Positions 8,598 through 17,293 of a stretch of 52,998 nucleotides of DNA are shown in pieces. Each line of letters opens with the position of its first letter. The first letter of the stretch is position 1. Below the pieces are notes generated by a model. It had not been told where the DNA came from and made no database searches. It saw only the letters and a list, made by a program, of their open reading frames with translations. The DNA comes from Paraburkholderia silviterrae (lineage in GTDB: Bacteria; Pseudomonadota; Gammaproteobacteria; Burkholderiales; Burkholderiaceae): the NCBI RefSeq assembly GCF_004353915.1, contig NZ_SMRP01000006.1, forward strand, positions 321,564 to 374,561, in the 5' to 3' direction. A program made the translations under genes and the position numbers.

Positions 8598-8978
8598 CTA
8601 CTGGCTGCCTTTCATTTCGCCGTCGCTGCGCACCTCGAGCTTGCTGGCGATCGTGCGTACGCCCTGCACGCCCTGGGCCACTGAAATCGCGAGCGCGATC
8701 TGATCCTGGTCGGCCACGACGCCGGTGAGCGTGATGGCGCCGTCGCGCGCATGCACGCGGATAAAGGTCGATTTCAATCCGCGCTTGCGCGTCGCGTGCA
8801 AGGCGTGGCGCACGGCGGCGGCGAGCTGGTGGTCGGTTGGCGCGGGCGAGCTTGCGGCGGGCGGCGCGGCGGCGGTTTGCGAGCTGGCCGTGGGCTTGCC
8901 GCCTTGCGCGAGAGCGCTGGCGCAGGCGCTCATCAGCAGCGCCATGGCGGCTATCCGGATGCCGATTCGATGCGACAT
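8598..8978 (-). CDS. Small exported BON-domain protein
   Basis: This 126-residue protein has a signal sequence (about 1-26) ending either at MSAC, a weak lipobox, or at ALAQ, then a Pro/Ala-rich linker and one BON domain (about 50-120; GAITLTGVVADQDQIALAISVAQGVQGVRTIASKLEV). BON domains are phospholipid- or envelope-associating modules of periplasmic proteins such as OsmY. ATG 8978 has a strong AGGAGGAG. The frame runs open far upstream (to 9989) but that is the shadow of the porin gene. It is 68 bases downstream of the porin on the same strand, so the two may be cotranscribed. Confidence 0.85.
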   Translation of the reverse strand: MSHRIGIRIAAMALLMSACASALAQGGKPTASSQTAAAPPAASSPAPTDHQLAAAVRHALHATRKRGLKSTFIRVHARDGAITLTGVVADQDQIALAISVAQGVQGVRTIASKLEVRSDGEMKGSQ

Positions 8979-9046
8979 GCTTTCTCCTCCTGGGGTTGGC
9001 CCAAAGTGTGGGCCTGATGTGTGGGCCTGATGTGCAGGTCCGAGGC

Positions 9047-10294
9047 TCAGAACTTGTGATACATGCCCACGAGCACGACGTGTGGCGAACGATAGTTCTG
9101 CATCACACCGCCTGGGCCCGTATAGGCGTTCCCGATGTTGTCGACGGTGGGCTGTTGCGTCGCCTCGTTGCCGTAGACCGGAGCGCTGCCGGTGTTGTGC
9201 ACGAGCGAGCCGCGCACGTAGAGGGCCGTGCGCGCGGAGAGGTTGTAGTCGTAGCCGAGCGTGAGGCCGAGCGAGCGGTCGTTGAAGCCGCTCACCGTGC
9301 GGTACGCGAGCTCGACGCGAAAATCGTTGCGCTGCCGGTAGCGGTAGATCGCGCCGACCGAATAGACCGAGGCCGTGCGGTCGCCATCGAGCCGCGGCGC
9401 GAGAAAGCTGTAGCCCGCGGAGAGCACGTAGTGGCCGCCGTCGTAGAACACGCCGGCGGCGTAGTTGTCGGTGCGCACGTATTGCGAAGGCACGAGCGCG
9501 TTTTGGCCGTAATTGCCGATATAGGCGAGCGTGGCGAACAGGTGGCCGTCGAAATAATTGAGCGCGGCGCTGCGCGTCGCGAACGTGGGCGCCGCTGGCT
9601 GCGCGCCGTGCAGCACCACGGCGAACTGGGCGTTGAGCGGCCCGAACCATGGCGACGCGTAGCTGATCGCGCTCGGCAGGCGCCCCGGCTCGTAGCTCGC
9701 GCCCGGCCCGAGGTCGCTGGTCCACTGCAGCAGATAGCCCACGGCGGACACCGAGCCTACTTCGCCGAACACGTCGACGAAGAGCGGCACGCCCACGTCG
9801 TCCTGCAAGCCGAACTTGAGCTCGCCGGTGCGCTTGGAGCCGAGGCCGATCCACGCCTCGCGGTTGAACAGCGTGCCGGGACTGCCCTGTTGTCCGGTGG
9901 CCGTGTTGAAGCCGCTTTCGAGCGCGAAGCGCACCCAATAGCCGTCGCCCAGATCCTCGACGCCGTAGAGGCCGACCTTGGAGGTCCACTCGCCGCCGCT
10001 TTGCTGCACGAACGCGCTGTGCGCGCCCTTGGTGTAGCCGATGGAGTCGTCCACCACGCCGTAGAGCGTGACGCCCGGCGAGTAGGCGGCGCTCGTCGCG
10101 TAGGGCAGGCCTTGCAGGTAGTCGAACAGGAACAGGTTGCTCGTGTCGGCGCGCGCCGTGAAGCTGGCGGCGCCCAGCGTGACCGCGGCAACGGTGCAGG
10201 CAAGGTGCGCGGGGCGCAGGCCGGTGGAGAAGGTGCGGATGCGCGTACGGCCGGACTCCGGCGACCGTCGCATCGAAAGGCGGCTGGCTGACAT
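9047..10294 (-). CDS. Gram-negative porin (OmpC-like, burkholderial type)
   Basis: This 415-residue protein is a 16-strand trimeric porin for passive entry of small solutes. An unusually long, Arg-rich leader (about residues 1-49) ends at ARADT; the mature part contains VTLYGVVDDSIGY, the classical first strand of this family, WIGLGSKRTGELKFGLQDD, and the usual C-terminal Phe (GMYHKF). The ribosome site before ATG 10294 is weak, so the true start could be the internal ATG at codon 8. The BON-domain gene follows it. No substrate or regulator is evident. Confidence 0.87.
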   Translation of the reverse strand: MSASRLSMRRSPESGRTRIRTFSTGLRPAHLACTVAAVTLGAASFTARADTSNLFLFDYLQGLPYATSAAYSPGVTLYGVVDDSIGYTKGAHSAFVQQSGGEWTSKVGLYGVEDLGDGYWVRFALESGFNTATGQQGSPGTLFNREAWIGLGSKRTGELKFGLQDDVGVPLFVDVFGEVGSVSAVGYLLQWTSDLGPGASYEPGRLPSAISYASPWFGPLNAQFAVVLHGAQPAAPTFATRSAALNYFDGHLFATLAYIGNYGQNALVPSQYVRTDNYAAGVFYDGGHYVLSAGYSFLAPRLDGDRTASVYSVGAIYRYRQRNDFRVELAYRTVSGFNDRSLGLTLGYDYNLSARTALYVRGSLVHNTGSAPVYGNEATQQPTVDNIGNAYTGPGGVMQNYRSPHVVLVGMYHKF

Positions 10295-10622
10295 TTATTG
10301 CTCTAGGGATGGGTCAGAAAGGTCGTAAGGGGCGAGCGCGGCGGCGGTTGAATTTGCGCGAGAAGAACTCGCCGCCGGCTTCGGGGCGCCGCGGCTATCC
10401 CTCGCCACGCGGCCCACGGGCGTGCGTGTGCATGAGCGGGAAAGACGGCAATGTCGAATTGGCCTGGTCGATCCAGTCGATATGGATTCCTGAGTAATGG
10501 TTGAGCGGTGTTCCTGTTTTGCGGCGGTTATGGGCGTTTTACCGGGCGGCGTACCAGCCGCCCGCGTGCCGCCCAGCTCACGCGCCGCATCGCGTTCAAT
10601 GAACGATGCGGCGCGCCAGGGT
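10295..10622. other. 328-bp intergenic region
   Basis: The region separates the porin start from the amidohydrolase stop, both on the minus strand. It holds the porin promoter region and, at its right end, the hairpin terminating the amidohydrolase transcript. I see no gene. Confidence 0.5.
10581..10615 (-). terminator. Terminator after the amidohydrolase gene
   Basis: A perfect 12-bp inverted repeat (10581-10592 and 10604-10615) begins seven bases beyond the stop at 10623. It lacks a T tract. Confidence 0.55.
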
Positions 10623-12059
10623 TTAGCGGCGCGTCTCGCGCTCGAACGGCAGCGCGACGTCCTCCGGAATCGGGCAGACGTATGGCTTGCCGCCGCGCCG
10701 CTCGAGCAGTTCCTCCTTCGCCTGCGCCAGCGTGTCAGGCGCGCCAAGGAGTTCGATGGCGGTTGCGGCGAGCGTCTTGCTCGCGAGCAGCATGCCCTTG
10801 TGCGCGAGCGCGGTCTTGCCTTGCGCCACCCATTGCCACGAATGCGGCGGCGTGCCGAACGCATAGCAGGCGGTATGGCACTGCGCCGTGGGGGTGATCC
10901 AGCTCACGTCGCCCACGTCGGTCGAGCCGGCGATCGGGCGGCCCTTGTTCGGCACGTACGGATCGACGCGGTCGAACAGTGGCTTCGGATTGCGCCAAGC
11001 CTGGTTGAGCGAGCGCGCAGACGCTTCCACGTCTTCGGCGGACAAGGTCTCGTTCTGGTACACGCCGGCAAGAGCGAATTCTTCGGCCGTGAAGGGCGGC
11101 GTGCCGAGTCGCTCCAGGTGCTCGTACATCAGCTGGCTCAGCACCGCGTTCTCGAGCAGGTTGGAGCAGGCCTTGTCGAAGACGATTTCGACCGCGCAGC
11201 CGGTCATCTGCGCCGCGCCGCGCGCTACGTTCTTCACGCGCTCGAAGAGCTCGGCGGCCTGGTCGTTGCGCGGTGCGCGCACGAGATAGAGCACTTCGGC
11301 GTTGGCCTGCACGACGTTGGGCGAGAGGCCGCCCGTGTGGGTGACCGCATAGTGCACGCGCGCCTCGGGCAGCATGTGCTCGCGCAGATAGTTGACGCCC
11401 ACGTTCATCAGCTCGACGGCGTCCAGCGCGCTACGGCCGAGGTGCGGGGCCGCTGCGGCGTGCGAGGCCTTGCCGGTAAAGCGGAAATAGGCCTGGATGT
11501 TGGCGAGCGAGCCGCCCGGGAAAATGCCCGTATAGACGTGCGGATGCCACGAAAGCGCAGCATCGAGGTCGTCGAACAGGCCCGCGCGCGCCATGAAGGT
11601 TTTGCCCGAGCCGCCTTCCTCGGCGGGGCAGCCGTAGAAGCGCACCGTGCCGGGCTGGCCGCTGTTCGCGAGATGATGGCTGACCGCGGCGGCGGCCAGG
11701 TGCGCGGCGCTGCCGAGCAGGTGGTGGCCGCAGCCGTGCCCGTTGCCGTTGGTGATTTCGCTGGAAGGCTGGCAGGTCAGCGCGCCGGCTTCCTGGCTCA
11801 AGCCCGAGAGGGCGTCGTATTCGCCGAGGATGCCGATCGTCGGGCCGCCTTGTCCTGCCTCGGCGACGAACGCGGTGGGAATGCCGGCCACGCCGCGCGT
11901 GACGCGAAAGCCGTTCGCTTCGAGCAGCTTCACGTGCAGGTCGGCGGAAGCATGCTCTTCGTAGCGCAGCTCGGCGAGATTCCAGATCTGGTCCGAGAGC
12001 GCGGTGAAGTTCGCGCTCTGGCGGTCGATGAATTCGAGTACGGGCGCAAGGGCTGTCAT
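10623..12059 (-). CDS. M20-family amidohydrolase, AbgB-like
   Basis: This 478-residue cytoplasmic metallohydrolase resembles AbgB, a subunit of p-aminobenzoyl-glutamate hydrolase, in length and sequence. The dinuclear metal site motifs are visible: GHGCGHH (residues 107-113), AEEGGSGK (about 147-154) and SWHPH. An internal dimerisation domain follows, and SPNVVQANAEVLYLVRAP lies in the usual place. ATG 12059 has GGAG six bases upstream; ATG 12077 is a weaker choice. An MHS transporter gene lies directly upstream on the same strand, and a LysR gene is divergent, the same logic as E. coli abgR-abgABT, but AbgA is missing and the transporter is of another family. The substrate is therefore probably an amide-linked amino acid or folate breakdown product. 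Confidence 0.82.
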   Translation of the reverse strand: MTALAPVLEFIDRQSANFTALSDQIWNLAELRYEEHASADLHVKLLEANGFRVTRGVAGIPTAFVAEAGQGGPTIGILGEYDALSGLSQEAGALTCQPSSEITNGNGHGCGHHLLGSAAHLAAAAVSHHLANSGQPGTVRFYGCPAEEGGSGKTFMARAGLFDDLDAALSWHPHVYTGIFPGGSLANIQAYFRFTGKASHAAAAPHLGRSALDAVELMNVGVNYLREHMLPEARVHYAVTHTGGLSPNVVQANAEVLYLVRAPRNDQAAELFERVKNVARGAAQMTGCAVEIVFDKACSNLLENAVLSQLMYEHLERLGTPPFTAEEFALAGVYQNETLSAEDVEASARSLNQAWRNPKPLFDRVDPYVPNKGRPIAGSTDVGDVSWITPTAQCHTACYAFGTPPHSWQWVAQGKTALAHKGMLLASKTLAATAIELLGAPDTLAQAKEELLERRGGKPYVCPIPEDVALPFERETRR

Positions 12060-12243
12060 GATGTTCTCCGTGGGCATGAAGGGCCACGGGGCCGGGCGTA
12101 TGCCCGGGACCCGCAGGCGAAGGGGGGCGGGCGCATGCGCAGCGCGCATGGCCGGGGTCAAGCGTGGGCCGTCTGGCCGAATATCTGGACTGCCAGGCAA
12201 ATCGTCTGGTGGCGCAAAGAACGGACGCGCCGCGTGGGTCGAA

Positions 12244-13596
12244 TCAGGCGCGCTGAGTGGGCGTCCCGGAAGGTCCGGGCGGTCCCGAGGGCGCGGCGCT
12301 GTCGCTCACGCGTTGTTCCGGGAAGCGCCAGAGCGCGAGCAGGCTCAGGGTGCCGCTTGCGAGCAGATACCAGGCGGGCGACATCGGGTCGCCGGTGCGA
12401 TGCAGCAGCCAGGTGACGTTGAACTGGGCGAAGCCGCCAAAGAGGCTCACGCCCACGCTGTAGATCACGGCCAGCGCGGTCACGCGCACGCGTGCCGGGA
12501 AGGCTTCCATGACGAGCAGGAAGAACGCCAGCGAACCGAGGGTGGCCAGACCCATCACCACGGTGACGATGACGACCATCGTCGTGACCGAGGGCGCGGC
12601 GATCAGGATGCGAAAGGCCGGATAGACGCAGACGAGCGACGCGAGCGACGTCGCGGCAAACAGCGGCTTGCGCCGCGAGACGCGGTCGATGATCCAGCGG
12701 CCGGAGATGAGCGCCGCCACGATCATCGCGAGACCCGATGCGCAGCCCGCGAGAAACGAGGTCGCCATCGGCAGATGCAGCGTGCGCACCGCGTAGGCGG
12801 GCATGTAGAACACGAGGATATAGAGCATGGAGGTGCTGCCGACCAGCATCAGCGAGCCCAGCACGGTGCGGCCCAGATAGTGGTCGACGATCTCGCGGAA
12901 CGCGCTGCCCTCGCGGCGTGACTCGACATGTGTCTCATCGAGCCGACGGCGGATATAGAAGCCCACCGGACCCAGCGCGAGCCCGAGCACGAAAGGCACG
13001 CGCCAGCCCCAGCTCGCGAGCGCATCGGGCGAGAGCGTCGCCGAGAGCACGGCGCCGCTGAGCGCGCCCAGCACGGCGGCGACGCCCTGGCTCACCGCCT
13101 GCCAGCTCACCATGTAGCCGCGCCGCGCGAGCGGGCCGGACTCCATCAGAAAGGTGGTGGAGGCGCCAATCTCGCCGCCCGCCGAGAGGCCCTGCAGCAG
13201 GCGGCCGATCACCACGAGCACGGGCGCCGCCACGCCGATCTGCGCATAGCCCGGCGTGAGCGCGATGGCGGCGGTGCCGATCATCATCAGCACGATGGTG
13301 AGCGTGAGCGCCGCGCGGCGGCCCGCGCGATCCGCGTAGTTGCCGATCAGCACGCCGCCGAGCGGGCGCATCACGAAGCCCACGCCGAAGGTCGCCATGG
13401 CGAGCAACAGTGGCCCCGCGCCCGAATCGACCGGAAAGAAGGTCTTGCCGATCAGCCCGGCGAAATAGCTGAACACGGTGAAGTCGAACATCTCCAGCGC
13501 GTTGCCCGCCGAAGTGGCGACGATCGTCCGGGTCTGGGCCGACGCGTGCCGCGCTTGCGGCAGGGCTTGGGCCAGCGGAGGGGCGGCTTCTTGCAT
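12244..13596 (-). CDS. MFS transporter, metabolite:H+ symporter (MHS) family
   Basis: This 450-residue permease has about 12 membrane helices with the MHS/ProP-like signatures GNALEMFDFTVFSYFA in helix 1, FVMRPLGGVLIGNYADRAGRR in loop 2-3 and RLLQGLSAGGEIGASTTFLME in helix 4. These carriers take up organic acids and zwitterions with protons. ATG 13596 has GGAG upstream; the in-frame extension to 13683 starts with an unsupported Pro/Arg-rich piece. It precedes the AbgB-like hydrolase by 184 bases in the same direction, so it probably imports that enzyme's substrate, and it is divergent from a LysR gene that likely controls both. Confidence 0.85.
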   Translation of the reverse strand: MQEAAPPLAQALPQARHASAQTRTIVATSAGNALEMFDFTVFSYFAGLIGKTFFPVDSGAGPLLLAMATFGVGFVMRPLGGVLIGNYADRAGRRAALTLTIVLMMIGTAAIALTPGYAQIGVAAPVLVVIGRLLQGLSAGGEIGASTTFLMESGPLARRGYMVSWQAVSQGVAAVLGALSGAVLSATLSPDALASWGWRVPFVLGLALGPVGFYIRRRLDETHVESRREGSAFREIVDHYLGRTVLGSLMLVGSTSMLYILVFYMPAYAVRTLHLPMATSFLAGCASGLAMIVAALISGRWIIDRVSRRKPLFAATSLASLVCVYPAFRILIAAPSVTTMVVIVTVVMGLATLGSLAFFLLVMEAFPARVRVTALAVIYSVGVSLFGGFAQFNVTWLLHRTGDPMSPAWYLLASGTLSLLALWRFPEQRVSDSAAPSGPPGPSGTPTQRA

Positions 13597-13712
13597 CGAG
13601 GGTGTCTCCGGGTGGATATCGTTGTCGTGCGCCCGGCGAGGCGCCGGAGGGCCCGATCGATGCGAGCCCATTGCGGATGGCATGAATGGTAAAGTCGCGG
13701 CAATAAACGCGA

Positions 13713-13737
13713 TACGCGTAAATTCTTATCCTGATAA
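13713..13737. promoter_or_regulatory. Candidate LysR operator between divergent genes
   Basis: Within the 207-bp divergent region lie a palindrome TACGCGTA (13713-13720) and a near-palindrome TTATCCTGATAA (13726-13737). Their place about 70-90 bases before the LysR start fits an operator, but no binding-site data support it. Confidence 0.3.
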
Positions 13738-13803
13738 CGGGGGCTTATTGGGGTAATCACTTAAGCGGGCGGCGCTGCCGTCTCGCCGTCTGGTCAGGTA
13801 CGC

Positions 13804-14733
13804 ATGAAGCTCAATCAACTCCGCGCGCTGCTGGCTGTCGCGCAAGCCGGCAGCATTCACGAGGCAGCCCGCACGCTGCACCTGACCCAGCCCGCCGTGA
13901 CGCGCGCGCTGCGCGATCTCGAAGACGAACTGGGCCTGACGCTGCTGGTGCGCAGCTCGTCGGGCGTGACGCTGACCGCACCCGGGCAGACGCTCTTGCA
14001 GCGCGCGGAACTGGTCGTGAACGAGATGGCGCGCACCGCCGAGGAAATGGCGCGGCTGCGCGACAACCGCCAGGGCCGTGTGGTGATCGGCATGACGCCG
14101 CTGGCGGGCATCACGGTGCTGCCGCGCGCCTACAACCATTTCCGGCGCGTCATGCCCGACGTGCAACTGGAATTCGCGGAGTTCAGCCCGTCGCAACTCA
14201 TCGAGCGGTTGAAGAACGGCGCACTCGATTTCGCGTTGGGCGCGGCGGCGGACGCGCGCGATTTCGCCTCCGCGCGCTGTGTGCATCTCGCCACCTACCC
14301 GATGTGGTTCGCGGTGAGCCGCCACGGCGATCTGGCGGGCGCCACGCGCCTCGCCGATCTTCAGGATGCCGAATGGCTTCATACGGGGCCATCGGTGGAG
14401 TTTCGCGCCTTCCTTGACGATCTGTTCGGGCGCGCGGGACTGCCGGTGCCGCGCCGCGTGACGCGTTGCGCCTCGCAGACACTCTTCTACAGCCTCGCGG
14501 TCAATAGCAACGTGGTGACGTCATGGACGCATCTCGCCTTGCGCAGCGCAGGGCCGTCGACCGAGCTCAAGACGCTGGACCTGCTCGAGCAGCCGCCCGC
14601 GCGCAAGCTGTATCTGCTGCATCGCGAGGGTGCCGTGCTGACCGCGTCGGCGGAGCACTTCGTGCAGTGCATCGAGACCGTGGTGCAGGCCGAGCGCGAG
14701 GCGCTCGGCCTGCAGTCGGACGGCAGGACTTGA
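13804..14733 (+). CDS. LysR-family transcriptional regulator (AbgR-like position)
   Basis: This 309-residue regulator has an N-terminal LysR helix-turn-helix (about 1-60; GSIHEAARTLHLTQPAVTRALRDLE) and an effector-binding domain (about 90-300). It is divergent from the MHS transporter/AbgB-like operon with 207 bases between the starts. By analogy with abgR it probably senses the imported compound and activates that operon. No strong ribosome site precedes ATG 13804, but the N-terminus matches the family start exactly. Confidence 0.87.
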   Translation: MKLNQLRALLAVAQAGSIHEAARTLHLTQPAVTRALRDLEDELGLTLLVRSSSGVTLTAPGQTLLQRAELVVNEMARTAEEMARLRDNRQGRVVIGMTPLAGITVLPRAYNHFRRVMPDVQLEFAEFSPSQLIERLKNGALDFALGAAADARDFASARCVHLATYPMWFAVSRHGDLAGATRLADLQDAEWLHTGPSVEFRAFLDDLFGRAGLPVPRRVTRCASQTLFYSLAVNSNVVTSWTHLALRSAGPSTELKTLDLLEQPPARKLYLLHREGAVLTASAEHFVQCIETVVQAEREALGLQSDGRT

Positions 14734-14965
14734 GCGTGGCGCCGTAAGCCCATGACGCGAGGGAAAATAACCCAAAGTCGCGCGGGTAGAAAAATACGCG
14801 GGACTGTATCGCTGAACGTCGCAAGACGAATCACACTCTTCTTTGTTCGAAAAGCTCTAGTTCGCTGAAAATAGGCACGCCATGTATTGATTCGGATTAC
14901 TCCGATCCTGCTGGAACAGGCCTCAACCTAACATCGCGCTTCAGTCAACTCCAGGAGCGTGATTG

Positions 14966-16678
14966 ATGAAGCGAACAATGAGACCCTCCGGCGGGGCACG
15001 GCAAGCGCTGCGCTTTTCGCTTTGCGCGTTGTCCGCCGCCGTTCTGGCGGCGTGCGGCGGCGGCTCGAACGACACCTCGAATGCGGGCACCACACCCGGT
15101 GTCACGGGCAAAATCTCCTACGACTACGTTCCAACCGCCTATACGGTCCAAGCGGACGGCACGGCCACCGGAGGCCTGGATTACGCGAAGACCGAAAAGC
15201 GTCCGGTGCGCCATGCGCTCGTCGAGCTCGTCTCCGAAGACGGCACGACCGTGCTCGGCAAGACCACCACGGACGACTACGGCGCATATTCCATCGAGGC
15301 ACCGGCCGGCAAGCGCGCTTACGTGCGCGTCACGGCGCAGGCTTCGCAGGGGGCGGACAACGCGCCCGACTATTCGGTGAAGATTCGCGACAACACTTCG
15401 CCCGAATACAAGCGCGCGCCCGATACCGCAGCGCTCTACTCGATGCGTGGCAGTGCCTTCTCGACCACATCGGCCTCCATGAAGCTCGATTTGAACGCCG
15501 GCTCCGGCTGGACCGGCGCGGGCTACGGCGCACCGCGCACGGCTGCGCCTTTCGCGATTCTCGATCAGATCGTGAATGCCGCGCAGCAACTGCATGCTGC
15601 CGCACCGAGCGTGCTGCTGCCCGAGCTGAATGTGTACTGGAGCGTCAATAACCGGCCGACTGGGGGGGATCAGAGCAGCGGTTTCATCTGGACGAGCCAC
15701 TACGAGAACGTGGCCCCGAGCAAGGGTCTGTATATTCTGGGCGCGGAAAACGTGGATACCGACGAATACGACACCAGCGTGATCGTGCACGAGTTCGGAC
15801 ACTATGTGGAGGCGAACGTCTCGCGCTCCGATAGCATCGGCGGAAATCACTCGTCCACCGATGTGCTCGACATGCGGCTTGCGTTCGGGGAGGCCTGGGG
15901 CAACGCGTTTTCTTCGATGATGCGAGGCACCCCCGTCTACACGGACACCTTTGGCCCCAGGCAGGCGCAGATCGCGATCTACATGCGCCTCGACCAGGTG
16001 CCGCCGGACGAAGCCCCGACGTGGTTCAATGAAGCGGCGGTCGGCAATTTCCTGTATTCGCTCCAGCAGTCGCCCGACATTGGTTTCACGCAGCTGTATC
16101 GGACCATGCTCACGGGCGAGAAAACCACGCCTGCGCTGACCAGTGTTTTCTCGTTCGCGACAGCGCTGCGGCCCGGCCTCACCGATGCGGGCAAGCGCAA
16201 GCTGGACACGTCGCTCGGTGCCATCCACGTGCAGGGAGGCAATCTGCTGGACGCATGGGGAACCCAGACGAAGTACACGGGCGATCCGGCCGCCGCGAAT
16301 CCTGCGGTGTTCCCGATCTACGTGCCGCTGCGCGTCGGCCAGACCGTGACGGCATGCTCGACCACGCAGTTCGGCGGCGGCAACAAGCTCGGCAACAGGC
16401 GGCATTTGCGTGTCACGGTGCCGGCCGCCGGTCAATACCGGCTTACGATCGCGCCCGTGGCAGCCGGGAGCACTGCGAACGATTACGCTATGGAGGCATA
16501 CGTCGTGGGTCAAGCGGTGCCGGACCAGGATGCAGGCAATGGCGTCACGACCGTCGCCTTCCCGGCCGCCGGCGATTTCCCCGTTGACGTGGCGTCGGCT
16601 GCCGACCTCGATCCTTCAGCACCGATCGGCACGGCGCCGCACTGCGCCACCGTATCGCTGCAATCGGCCAACCCATAA
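14966..16678 (+). CDS. Lipoprotein with gluzincin-type zinc metallopeptidase site, unrecognised
   Basis: This 570-residue protein is exported and lipid-anchored: an Arg-rich start and hydrophobic segment lead to lipobox LAAC with Cys30, followed by GGG and a low-complexity linker. Residues about 70-120 look like a transthyretin/carboxypeptidase-regulatory-like beta domain (GKTTTDDYGAYSIEAPAG). HEFGH at 275-279 is a zinc-binding HEXXH helix, and Glu309 in FGEAWGN, 30 residues after the second His, fits the third ligand of gluzincins. ATG 14966 has GGAG at 14953-14956; TTG three bases earlier is less likely. I do not recognise the family or know its substrate. A small exported protein follows after 13 bases in the same operon. 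The zinc site is seen; protease activity is inferred. Confidence 0.7.
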   Translation: MKRTMRPSGGARQALRFSLCALSAAVLAACGGGSNDTSNAGTTPGVTGKISYDYVPTAYTVQADGTATGGLDYAKTEKRPVRHALVELVSEDGTTVLGKTTTDDYGAYSIEAPAGKRAYVRVTAQASQGADNAPDYSVKIRDNTSPEYKRAPDTAALYSMRGSAFSTTSASMKLDLNAGSGWTGAGYGAPRTAAPFAILDQIVNAAQQLHAAAPSVLLPELNVYWSVNNRPTGGDQSSGFIWTSHYENVAPSKGLYILGAENVDTDEYDTSVIVHEFGHYVEANVSRSDSIGGNHSSTDVLDMRLAFGEAWGNAFSSMMRGTPVYTDTFGPRQAQIAIYMRLDQVPPDEAPTWFNEAAVGNFLYSLQQSPDIGFTQLYRTMLTGEKTTPALTSVFSFATALRPGLTDAGKRKLDTSLGAIHVQGGNLLDAWGTQTKYTGDPAAANPAVFPIYVPLRVGQTVTACSTTQFGGGNKLGNRRHLRVTVPAAGQYRLTIAPVAAGSTANDYAMEAYVVGQAVPDQDAGNGVTTVAFPAAGDFPVDVASAADLDPSAPIGTAPHCATVSLQSANP

Positions 16679-16691
16679 TTAGGAGCACACA

Positions 16692-17216
16692 ATGAAAACG
16701 ACTTCGCTCATGATGCTTGGCGCCGCATTGTTGCTGGGCGCGCAAGTGAGCTCGGCCTGCGCCGTGGAGAAAAACGCGTCGCAAAACGCGTCCGGAACCT
16801 CTGTCTCCAGCGAGCAAAAGAACTATAGCGGCGTTGCCATCCAGGCCACGGCCGCGCGCGGAGCAGCGGGCAGCCCGATCAGCGTGGAGGTTCGATATAA
16901 GGGCCTGCCGGTGTCGGGCGCGGCCGAGGTGACTTACACGACGGAAGGGGCGCTGCAGCTCTTCGGCTCGGCCCAGAAGGCGCTCACGCCCGATCGCAAG
17001 GGCGCCAGCCAGGATACGGTTGTCGTGCAGGCCGCATCCGATGGTGCGTACTTCCTGAATGTGTTCGTCAGCACGGTGTCCGGAACCAGTGTGGTTTCGA
17101 TTCCGGTGACCGTCGGGACCGCGGCGTTCAAGCCGCGTGCCGCGGCGGCATCCACGGTATCCGCGCCGGGCGGGCAGCGTGTGATCGAAATGCCGGCGCA
17201 GGAAACGCGGCACTGA
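16692..17216 (+). CDS. Small exported protein, unrecognised, partner of the metallopeptidase-like lipoprotein
   Basis: This 174-residue protein starts with a clear signal sequence (MKTTSLMMLGAALLLGAQ, cleavage near SSACA). The Cys in SSACAVE could be a poor lipobox, but SPase I cleavage is more likely. The mature part alternates short polar and valine-rich segments (ISVEVRYKGLPVSGAAEVTY, SVVSIPVTVG), suggesting a beta-sandwich. I recognise no family. It starts 13 bases after the lipoprotein gene with AGGAG upstream and is followed by a strong terminator, so the two form a closed operon and probably act together in the envelope as enzyme with substrate, inhibitor or accessory factor. Confidence 0.65.
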   Translation: MKTTSLMMLGAALLLGAQVSSACAVEKNASQNASGTSVSSEQKNYSGVAIQATAARGAAGSPISVEVRYKGLPVSGAAEVTYTTEGALQLFGSAQKALTPDRKGASQDTVVVQAASDGAYFLNVFVSTVSGTSVVSIPVTVGTAAFKPRAAAASTVSAPGGQRVIEMPAQETRH

Positions 17217-17233
17217 GTATCGATCGAATGTAG

Positions 17234-17262
17234 AACGGGAGCGCCGGGCGCTCCCGTTTTAC
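17234..17262 (+). terminator. Rho-independent terminator of the lipoprotein operon
   Basis: A perfect 10-bp stem AACGGGAGCG/CGCTCCCGTT (17234-17243, 17249-17258) with a 5-base loop is followed by T-rich sequence. It ends the two-gene lipoprotein operon 17 bases after the stop. Confidence 0.85.
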
Positions 17263-17293
17263 TTTTATACCTCTTTATGTCCTCACGGCCCGC

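Noticed and set aside
10497..12416. 639-codon open frame on the plus strand opposite the AbgB-like gene
   Set aside because: It is the antisense shadow of a well-supported M20 hydrolase in high-GC DNA, is rich in Arg/Ala/Gly, and has no family motif or ribosome site.
14945..16513. 522-codon open frame opposite the metallopeptidase-like lipoprotein
   Set aside because: The plus strand has a lipobox, a HEXXH site and a good ribosome site; the minus frame has none.
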